From the NCBI RefSeq assembly GCF_900299525.1, contig NZ_OMKA01000020.1, positions 62,001 through 126,000 on the forward strand: 64,000 nt of DNA, written 5' to 3'. Source of the DNA: Aquimarina sp. Aq78. GTDB lineage: Bacteria; Bacteroidota; Bacteroidia; Flavobacteriales; Flavobacteriaceae. Below the pieces are notes generated by a model. It was not told the origin of the DNA. It saw only the letters and a program-made list of their open reading frames with translations, and ran no database searches. The position numbers and the translations under genes were made by a program. Shown here in pieces: positions 57,017 through 64,000 of this stretch (position 1 is the stretch's first letter; the number at the start of each line of letters is the position of its first letter).

Positions 57017-57738
57017 AAACTAACAGATTTTGGCATATAAGTATTATTTAAAATAGAAGTACTTATATCGTTATACTCATTTTCTTCTATCGATATAAAC
57101 TGAATTTTATCTCCCGATGATATAAAGCAACAATCTTCTGTTTTAGGGTTGAAAAAATCCAGAGGACACATCCCAATTACATGCCATCCTCCTGGGCTAT
57201 TTATAGGATATATTCCTGTCTGACTTCCACCAATTGCCACAGCACCTTTTTTGACATGTAAAGAAGGTGTCATTTTTCTAGCATTATGCAATTGATCATC
57301 AAGACCACCCAAATACAAAAAGCCTGGTAAAAAACCAATAAAATATGCAGTATACAATGGAGTAGTATGCAACCTAATTATTTCTTCTATCGTAAGAGAT
57401 TTACTTTCTGCAAATGCTTCTAAATCCTGAGCAAGAGAAGTAGCATAACAAACAGGAATTTTCCACAGCTTACTTTCAGACCTTGTTTCACCAAATCCTT
57501 TAGAATACAATGATTTTAGCATCAAAACTTCATCATAGAAATCCTCTATAGTAGACACATAATAAATTAACAACGAGTTATATGCAGAAATTACCTCAAC
57601 AATTGGTTTATCATAAAAAGAAAGTATAGATTTTTTAAAGAAAAGCAGGTCATGAAGGATATTTTCATCAATTCCTGAAGGCCATTCTATTAAAATTGCT
57701 CTTTCAGAATATCTTTTATATTGTAATTTGTATTTCAT
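57013..57738 (-). CDS. pxpB: 5-oxoprolinase subunit B (PxpB/KipI-type)
   Basis: 241 residues. Features include IGFLPGFLYLGGL, GSQTGIYPINSPGGWHVIG and the ERAILIEWPSG start typical of the family. Ten bases downstream of pxpA and coupled to pxpC. Confidence 0.92.
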   Translation of the reverse strand: MKYKLQYKRYSERAILIEWPSGIDENILHDLLFFKKSILSFYDKPIVEVISAYNSLLIYYVSTIEDFYDEVLMLKSLYSKGFGETRSESKLWKIPVCYATSLAQDLEAFAESKSLTIEEIIRLHTTPLYTAYFIGFLPGFLYLGGLDDQLHNARKMTPSLHVKKGAVAIGGSQTGIYPINSPGGWHVIGMCPLDFFNPKTEDCCFISSGDKIQFISIEENEYNDISTSILNNTYMPKSVSL

Positions 57739-57748
57739 GAGCTTCTCA

Positions 57749-58474
57749 TTATAACAAATTTAAAATCGAAAACTCTGTATACAAATACTTTAAAATCTGA
57801 ACAGATTTTGGGTTATCTCCATGCACACAAATCGTATCAAAAAAAATCGGAACCTCTACTCCATTTTTAGTTTTTACTTTACCTTCAGAAACCATTCTTT
57901 TTACATAATCAAAAACTTCTTTTGGTTCTGTAAGCAAAGCCTCTTTTTCTTTTCTTGAAACCAATGTCAAATCATCATTATAATTTCGATCTGCAAAAGC
58001 TTCGTGCCTGACCTCAAAATCTCCGCAGGAAAGATACGATAATTTAGCATTTTTCAAAGTAACTATAGATAAACTTTTATCGACATTTTTTACAGCTTCA
58101 ATAATTGCTAAAGCTACTGATTCATTTTTCACTGCTTCATTATAAAGTGCTCCATGTGGTTTTACATGATGTAATTTCCCTCCTGCTTTTTCGGTATAAG
58201 ATTTCACCAACTGTATTTGTTCGGTTATTGTTTTTACCAAATCATCATATGGCATTTCAACTTTGGTTCTGCCAAAATTTTCACGATCAGGGTATGATGG
58301 ATGTGCACCAATTTTTACATTATGCTTCATTGCCAATTCGATCGTTCTTTGGATTACCTCAGCATCTCCTGCATGGCTTCCACATGCAATATTACACCAA
58401 GAGATATATTGCATAATTTCGGTATCAAAACCTGCCTCTTCCCCCACATCTGCATTAAGAATAATTTTCTTCAT
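57749..58474 (-). CDS. pxpA: 5-oxoprolinase subunit A (LamB/YcsF, PxpA)
   Basis: 241 residues. LNADVGEEAGFDTEIM, NIACGSHAGDAEV, HPSYPDRENFGR and VKPHGALYNEAV mark the PxpA family. It acts with PxpB and PxpC on 5-oxoproline. It follows the Nramp-like transporter gene by 26 bp, in the same operon. Confidence 0.93.
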   Translation of the reverse strand: MKKIILNADVGEEAGFDTEIMQYISWCNIACGSHAGDAEVIQRTIELAMKHNVKIGAHPSYPDRENFGRTKVEMPYDDLVKTITEQIQLVKSYTEKAGGKLHHVKPHGALYNEAVKNESVALAIIEAVKNVDKSLSIVTLKNAKLSYLSCGDFEVRHEAFADRNYNDDLTLVSRKEKEALLTEPKEVFDYVKRMVSEGKVKTKNGVEVPIFFDTICVHGDNPKSVQILKYLYTEFSILNLL

Positions 58475-58500
58475 ATTCCTACATTTGTTATCACAAATTC

Positions 58501-59706
58501 CTACATACTTTCAATTACTTTCCAAATACCTCTAAATCCTAAAAAGCAAGTAATGACAAGAATGAAAAACCCGATCAGGTTTTGTTTCCATGAATTGGTA
58601 TATTTTCCTAATATTTTTTGTTGGTTCATCACCCATAAAAGGAAGATTGCTATTACTGGTAAAAGGAGTCCATTTGCAATCTGTGCAAATCGAATAATCA
58701 CTATTGATTTTATACCTAAAGAAGAAAACAAAACTCCCAAAAAAAGGATAAACATCCATACTGCTCTAAAGGATTTACTTTTGAGTCCTTTTTGCCAACC
58801 CATACACCCTTTTACCACATAAGCTGCTGCAAGAGGTGCTGTGATCGCAGAGGTAATTCCAGCTGCAAATAACCCAATAGATAGTACATATTTTGCCATT
58901 GAACCAAAAACCGGTTCTAACCCTTTTGCCAGATCGGCTGCATTATTTACTTCTGCTTCTTGTATAGCTGCTCCAGCAATGATAATTGCCATTGATACTA
59001 ATCCACCTAGTACTATTGCAACTACAGTATCCTTTTTTGCTTCTGGAAGGTCTTCTGTAGATTTCCACTTTTCACTAACAATAGATGCATGTAGAAAGAG
59101 ATTATAAGGTACTACTGTTGTCCCTATCAGACCAACAATGGTAAGTACATTATCACTAGAGAAGTTAGGAACAAACCCTTTAAAGATCATAGAAATATCC
59201 GGTTTGGTCACTATTGCTGTTACTATAAAAGCTACACTCATTAACAAAACCAGTACGATTAAACTTCGTTCTAATACCTTATAATTACCTATGTATAGTA
59301 ATACAAAGGCAATCACACCGATCACGATACTTAGGTAATTTTCTGAAATCCCGATTGAAGATTCTAAGATTGTAGACAACCCGAGTACTCCCCCACTAAT
59401 ATTACCAGCTTCGTATGCGGCATTTCCAATAAAAATTGCTGACAAGATCAATGTAATAAGAGCTCCTCTTACAATTTTGTTATCAAATTGAGATTTTAGC
59501 ACTTCGCTTAATCCCTTTTGGGTGACTACACCTAATCTTGCTGCCATTTCCTGTAAAACAACACAAGCTACAATAGATAACACCAATGCCCATAGTAATG
59601 AAAACCCAAACTGTACTCCTGCTAATGTACATACAGTTACTGTACCTGGACCAATAAAAGCTGCAGTCACCCATGTTCCTGGGCCTATATTAAAAAATTT
59701 CTTCAT
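58501..59706 (-). CDS. Nramp-like transporter lacking the metal-binding motifs
   Basis: 401 residues, about eleven membrane helices. The TM1 DPGN motif that binds metal in Nramp proteins is GPGT here (residues 19-22, Asp to Gly and Asn to Thr). The TM6 MPH motif is VPY (199-201). It therefore probably does not carry Mn2+/Fe2+. The operon is DUF2891 - transporter - pxpA - pxpB - pxpC, so a role in importing 5-oxoproline or another organic substrate is the natural guess (inferred). It directly follows the DUF2891 stop. Confidence 0.85.
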   Translation of the reverse strand: MKKFFNIGPGTWVTAAFIGPGTVTVCTLAGVQFGFSLLWALVLSIVACVVLQEMAARLGVVTQKGLSEVLKSQFDNKIVRGALITLILSAIFIGNAAYEAGNISGGVLGLSTILESSIGISENYLSIVIGVIAFVLLYIGNYKVLERSLIVLVLLMSVAFIVTAIVTKPDISMIFKGFVPNFSSDNVLTIVGLIGTTVVPYNLFLHASIVSEKWKSTEDLPEAKKDTVVAIVLGGLVSMAIIIAGAAIQEAEVNNAADLAKGLEPVFGSMAKYVLSIGLFAAGITSAITAPLAAAYVVKGCMGWQKGLKSKSFRAVWMFILFLGVLFSSLGIKSIVIIRFAQIANGLLLPVIAIFLLWVMNQQKILGKYTNSWKQNLIGFFILVITCFLGFRGIWKVIESM

Positions 59707-60840
59707 TTATTTCGTATTAACATCAAGTGTATAAATAGCAAATGATCCTAACCAATGCCCTCCTTCATAACTATCCCCAACCAGATTAGGCAAAGAATAG
59801 TTTACATGTGTATTTGCTACTGAAAAAAGATGTGCATACTCCTTATATTGTTTAGCAAGCCCATATAACACCCATGCTCTACTAAAATTAAGTCCATCTA
59901 GATGAACCAATTTTCCATCGGTACGGTCAGACACTTCTCCTACATTAATGGTAAAATTTTTGGCTTTAAGCTGAGGCATAAAAGTAGAAACCCAACTATC
60001 AAATTGTTCTTTGTTCAGCACTCTTCTCATTACATCCATTTCTTCAAAGCAAGGAGATAGGAAATCATATCCACTAGGTTCCCAACCAATAGGACAATCT
60101 TGATCATTGGCATAGAATTCTCTTGCTCTGGTTTCGATAAGGTCTTTTAGTTTTTGATCCTCCAGAGTGTTTGCATAGTCCCAAGCAAAGGATAACCCAA
60201 AGGCAGTATTCGTATGCTCTCCTACCCGAATTGGATATTTAAGTTTTGGAAGAAAATCAATATACCGTTGTACGATCAGCGCCGTTAGAGGCTGTAGGTT
60301 TTGTTCTAATTCTCTTGCTAACGGATCATCCCAGGTATGTAGTTCTTCGGCCAGTTTGAGCAACCAGGCCCAACCGTATGTTCTCTCGTATGATTTGTTA
60401 TGTTTTCCTTCAAAATATTTGATTTCTTCTTCAATATTCTTCTTAGACATATTTTGAAGTAATTTGGTTTTTGCTTCTTCCTTTTTTTCCAGATCGGGAA
60501 ATGCTTTTAATAACTTCACCAATGACCAATGTCCATGGACTGAGGAATGCCAGTCAAAACAACCATAGAATGTAGGATGCAATACGTGAGGTTCTCCGAT
60601 ATTTTCTTTCCCTCCTAACGTTTGTCCTAGTTTATTAGGGTATTCTACCTGTAAGCAAGCTAATGGTAGTTCTACCAATGTATTGGCTTGCTCTAACGTA
60701 AGTTGTAAAGGCTGTTCTATCGGATTTTCTTGTGGTTGTTCTTGAGTTTTTACATCCTCGGATGGTTGTTTTTGAGTATCATTGTTTTTATTACACCCTA
60801 ATAAAACAAGCATTGAAATCAGAAAAAGTATTCGGTACAT
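59707..60840 (-). CDS. DUF2891 family lipoprotein
   Basis: 377 residues from ATG 60840, preferred to a TTG two codons earlier. Lipobox LVLLGCNKN with Cys near 16, then a Pro/Gln-rich linker. The DUF2891 body has HPTFYGCFDWHSSVHGHWSL, YGWAWLLKL and GWEPSGYDFLSP, resembling an alpha/alpha toroid fold. It is anchored on the periplasmic side. It is first in the pxp operon, so it may help supply or process 5-oxoproline or its peptides (inferred). Confidence 0.8.
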   Translation of the reverse strand: MYRILFLISMLVLLGCNKNNDTQKQPSEDVKTQEQPQENPIEQPLQLTLEQANTLVELPLACLQVEYPNKLGQTLGGKENIGEPHVLHPTFYGCFDWHSSVHGHWSLVKLLKAFPDLEKKEEAKTKLLQNMSKKNIEEEIKYFEGKHNKSYERTYGWAWLLKLAEELHTWDDPLARELEQNLQPLTALIVQRYIDFLPKLKYPIRVGEHTNTAFGLSFAWDYANTLEDQKLKDLIETRAREFYANDQDCPIGWEPSGYDFLSPCFEEMDVMRRVLNKEQFDSWVSTFMPQLKAKNFTINVGEVSDRTDGKLVHLDGLNFSRAWVLYGLAKQYKEYAHLFSVANTHVNYSLPNLVGDSYEGGHWLGSFAIYTLDVNTK

Positions 60841-61002
60841 AATCAATATTTAGTAAGTTTAAAATATCTACTTTCCTAAAAATATCAATTTCCGGAATCA
60901 TGCGTATGTGATTGTTGATAAGAACAGGAAATAGTTTATAAATTCTCAAAACTACTCACCAAAGATCATCAACAAAATACCTTTTCCTTCTTGAAATAAA
61001 AA

Positions 61003-61030
61003 AAGGGATATGATTACATCATATCCCTTT
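61003..61030 (-). terminator. Rho-independent terminator of the M16 peptidase gene
   Basis: AAGGGATATGAT / ATCATATCCCTT stem, T run on the minus strand, about 20 bp past the stop. Confidence 0.85.
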
Positions 61031-61051
61031 ACTATCATTTCCAATATGAAT

Positions 61052-63925
61052 TTACATCTTCACGTCGGTAAGCTTCACTTCTTTTCCTTCTTTATCCAAC
61101 ATCAACACTTCATCAAACCCTGCATTTTTAAATTGCTCAAATTGTGTAGCTGCATCTCCAATTAACAGGTATGCCATTTTGGTTTCATCAAGATATTTAT
61201 TTGCCAGTGCCTTATGCTGTTCTAAGGTCATTTGTTCTATTACTTTCTCTTCTTTGGCTATATAATCTGATTCAAAATCATACCTCCCCATTTCTTGTAA
61301 CATCCCTAATAATGCACCTTGAGTTTCAAATCTACGAGCATTGGATTTTATTAAGGCATTTTTGGTAAACGCTAAATCTTCTTCAGAGATACCATTTTTA
61401 TACTTCTCTATTTCATCTTTAAAAATCTTTACCGACTCAAAAGTAGTATTGGTACGAACACTTGAAGATGCCGTAAAAGTTCCCGGGATTTTGCTCCCGC
61501 TAAACCTTGATCGTGCACCATAAGTATATCCTTTTTCCTCTCTTAAAATTAGATTTACATTTCCTGAGAAAGATCCTCCTAATTTATAATTCATAACCGT
61601 AGCTGGAAAATAATCCTCATCTGTACGTGCCATAGAAAGATACCCTATATTAATTACAGATTGTTTTGCATTAGGGATATCAACAAAGTATAAAGATGAT
61701 TTATCTCTAGTATTAACTACTTCATATTCTGGAATAGTTACCTCTTTGCTGGCCCATTTACTTTCTAAGTTTTTAAGAGCAGCAAGTGCTTTGTCCTGAT
61801 TTAAATCTCCTACAATTTGAAACTTACTTACTGAAGGAGAGAAATTATTAGTATAAAACTGTTTTAAATCATCTATAGTAATAGCTTCTACAGAAGCTAC
61901 AGTACCACTGGTAGGATAAGCAAACATATGTTTTTCTCCATAAAGAAGTTTATTATATACATTTCTTGCTACCGTATTAGGATCTGCAGCAGATCTTTTA
62001 ATTCCATTAATAGTTTTCGTTTTTATTCTTCCGAATTCTTCTTCATCCCATCTTGGTTCTAATAATATTTCACCTATCAAATCCATTGTTTTGTCAAGAT
62101 TACGAACCAAAGTATTACCTCTGATAATAATTGCTTCTCTTGTAGTATACATTCTAATAGAAGCTCCCAGTAACTCTATCTCTTCTTCTAGTTGCTCTGG
62201 AGTTTTGGTAACTGTACCTTCCATCATAATATCGGTCATTAGGTTTGCTACTCCAACTTTATCAAATGAATCTAACAAATGTCCTCCAGAAATTATCAGA
62301 CTAAAATTAACTAATGGGAGTTCGTTTTGTTCTAAACCATATACTTTCATTCCATTAGACAATGAAGTACTCCAGGATTGAGGGATATTCAGTTTTGGAG
62401 ATTCTCCTTCTTTTGGTGCTACAGAACGATCAAAAGCTGAAGGCGTTTTTTGTATTTCTTCTTTTGTTTCTGCTACTGCTTCTTCTACATTTTCTTTAAT
62501 AACTTCCTCGACAACTGCAGCTTTTTCTGAATCATTTGCTGCCAGATCCAATTTCCCTTTAGGGACAAAACTAGTGATCACATAAGGCTTATCTTTAATG
62601 TATGTATTGTACACTCTAATCACATCTTCTTTTGTAACCTTCTTAATATTTTCTATATCTTCGGTAATAAATCCTGGGTCACCGGCAAATACATTGTATT
62701 GTGCTAATTGAAATGATTTTCCTAACACACTACTGATTCCGTTATAAAATTGTGTTTCAAGTCCTGCTTTAATACGTTCGATATCTGTTTCAGTGATTCC
62801 TTCTTCTTCAAATTTCTTAAATGCTTCAAAAACTCCTGCTTCGATATCAACTAGACTTTTACCATCATTAGCGGTAATACTTACTCTGAATTTACCTGCT
62901 ATTTCCATAGATCTATTCCATGCATTGGTATCCGAGGTTAATTCTTTTTCTTTTACTAAAACTTTATATAATGGAGCTTTTTTTCCTTCGGATAACAATT
63001 GTCCTAAGAAATCTAATGCATATGCATCTTTAGTATATTGTTCTACTGTTGGCCAAACCATGTTCAATTGCGCAGTAGTTGCAAAGTTATCTTCGTGAGA
63101 AAATCTTTTGGTCTCTGATAAAGTAACGTTCTGCACTTTTAATTTTTCTACTGGTTGACGTTTTTTAATTTCGCCAAAATACTTCTCGATCATTGCCTTA
63201 GCCTGTTCTGTTTCAAAATCTCCAGCAAGTACTATAGTGGCATTATTAGGCCCATAATATTTATCATAAAATTCTTTCACATCCTCTACTGTAGCATTTT
63301 GAAGATCTACTAATTCTCCTATTACCTGCCAGTTATATGGATGTCCTTCTGGATAAATATTCTTATCAATTACCCAATTGGTATGTCCATAAGGATTATT
63401 ATCTACACGTTGTCTTTTTTCATTTTGTACAACTTCCTGTTGATTTTTGAAAGCACTTTTTGTAACTGTATTAATTAGAAAGCCCATTCTATCAGACTCT
63501 AACCATAATACGGTTTCCATAGCATTTTTAGGAACTACCTCATAATATATGGTTCCATCCTGCCATGTTCCTCCATTAAGTGTTCCTCCAACATCCTGAA
63601 TCTTTTTAAAGAATTGATCTTGAGGTACATTTTCTGATTCTTGAAACAGCATATGTTCGAATAAATGTGCGAATCCTGTTCTTCCCGGTTTTTCTCGATT
63701 AGAGCCTACACCATACTGGATCGCAACTGAAACGATTGGATCAGACTTATCTTGATGTAATACCACCTGAAGTCCGTTTTCTAACTCATATTTTTCGAAA
63801 TCAATAGATAACTTACCTACTTCTTCTGTTTGTGTTTCAGAAGTTGTTTCCTTCTTGCAAGAAATAACTCCTAAAAATAAAAAGGATACTGCTACAAGGA
63901 GCACCCTATGAACCTGAGTTTTCAT
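61052..63925 (-). CDS. M16 (insulinase/pitrilysin) family zinc peptidase lipoprotein
   Basis: 957 residues. Lipoprotein signal with lipobox GVISCKKE (Cys near 23). Two M16 halves are joined by a charged linker (about 470-510). The first has the inverted zinc motif FAHLFEHMLFQ near residue 87 with a later Glu; the second half lacks it, as in two-domain members. It probably acts in the periplasm or at the outer membrane on peptides. It has its own terminator. Confidence 0.9.
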   Translation of the reverse strand: MKTQVHRVLLVAVSFLFLGVISCKKETTSETQTEEVGKLSIDFEKYELENGLQVVLHQDKSDPIVSVAIQYGVGSNREKPGRTGFAHLFEHMLFQESENVPQDQFFKKIQDVGGTLNGGTWQDGTIYYEVVPKNAMETVLWLESDRMGFLINTVTKSAFKNQQEVVQNEKRQRVDNNPYGHTNWVIDKNIYPEGHPYNWQVIGELVDLQNATVEDVKEFYDKYYGPNNATIVLAGDFETEQAKAMIEKYFGEIKKRQPVEKLKVQNVTLSETKRFSHEDNFATTAQLNMVWPTVEQYTKDAYALDFLGQLLSEGKKAPLYKVLVKEKELTSDTNAWNRSMEIAGKFRVSITANDGKSLVDIEAGVFEAFKKFEEEGITETDIERIKAGLETQFYNGISSVLGKSFQLAQYNVFAGDPGFITEDIENIKKVTKEDVIRVYNTYIKDKPYVITSFVPKGKLDLAANDSEKAAVVEEVIKENVEEAVAETKEEIQKTPSAFDRSVAPKEGESPKLNIPQSWSTSLSNGMKVYGLEQNELPLVNFSLIISGGHLLDSFDKVGVANLMTDIMMEGTVTKTPEQLEEEIELLGASIRMYTTREAIIIRGNTLVRNLDKTMDLIGEILLEPRWDEEEFGRIKTKTINGIKRSAADPNTVARNVYNKLLYGEKHMFAYPTSGTVASVEAITIDDLKQFYTNNFSPSVSKFQIVGDLNQDKALAALKNLESKWASKEVTIPEYEVVNTRDKSSLYFVDIPNAKQSVINIGYLSMARTDEDYFPATVMNYKLGGSFSGNVNLILREEKGYTYGARSRFSGSKIPGTFTASSSVRTNTTFESVKIFKDEIEKYKNGISEEDLAFTKNALIKSNARRFETQGALLGMLQEMGRYDFESDYIAKEEKVIEQMTLEQHKALANKYLDETKMAYLLIGDAATQFEQFKNAGFDEVLMLDKEGKEVKLTDVKM

Positions 63926-64000
63926 AATTATATTTTTTGTTTTATGGAGCTAAAAATAATCTTTGCCAATGAGCATTTCTATAGATATATTATTAAAATA

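Noticed and set aside
58301-58822. 173-codon plus-strand frame
   Set aside because: It is antisense to pxpA and the transporter gene.
58501-59706. Naming the transporter mntH
   Set aside because: The metal-binding motifs are lost and the operon concerns 5-oxoproline.

Overview
The window is a chromosomal segment of an AT-rich marine-type Bacteroidota, most likely a Flavobacteriaceae member of the Aquimarina kind (lineage inferred, genus not proven). The signs are type IX secretion (T9SS) C-terminal sorting domains on several secreted proteins, a TonB-dependent receptor with a carboxypeptidase-like N-terminal domain, promoters of the TTTG / TAnnTTTG type, an arginine cluster of the N-succinylornithine type, and class II IlvC. 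No rRNA, tRNA, CRISPR array, integrase or intact transposase was seen.

Layout. 1-2.8 kb: end of a DUF4132 protein, convergent with a TerB-like/CbbX-like AAA ATPase. 2.9-8.5 kb: TonB receptor overlapping a YfiR-domain histidine kinase, then two stand-alone receiver proteins. 8.7-13.5 kb: a secreted T9SS protein, an acyltransferase/membrane hydrolase pair, a DUF1761 protein and a LysE exporter. 13.5-17.1 kb: a three-gene acyl-CoA carboxylase operon (carrier, biotin carboxylase, carboxyltransferase). 17.2-23.5 kb: small secreted protein, membrane AraC regulator, a large beta-helix/SdiA-like T9SS protein, repeats, and a double-glycine leader peptide. 23.6-33.3 kb: an arginine operon (GNAT-argG-argC-proC-argD-argF'-argB-argE-argH) ending in a terminator and preceded by an Arg-rich leader peptide. 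33.3-36.4 kb: a lactonase-like lipoprotein and HxlR regulator lying between ilvA and a duplicated, decayed copy of the ilvA 3' end. 35.1-43.3 kb: ilvD-ilvB-ilvN-ilvC-ilvA, preceded by two tandem Ile/Val leader-peptide attenuators. 43.4-48.9 kb: a reprolysin-like T9SS metalloprotease, a decayed T9SS gene, and a repeat field. 48.9-55.9 kb: a NarL-type two-component set with two unknown genes and a TPR-CHAT protein. 56.2-60.8 kb: 5-oxoprolinase pxpABC with an Nramp-like transporter lacking the metal ligands and a DUF2891 lipoprotein. 61-63.9 kb: an M16 peptidase lipoprotein.

The most notable material is regulatory and structural. There are two back-to-back ilv attenuators under a clear promoter, and an arginine leader peptide with four Arg codons in five. 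A family of roughly 150-165 bp elements has terminal inverted repeats that differ between copies but match within each copy. A second family of about 208 bp palindromic elements is also present, one of which interrupts a tandem repeat array. The lactonase/HxlR pair is bracketed by direct repeats of ilvA. All calls come from reading sequence and translations; no database search was run.
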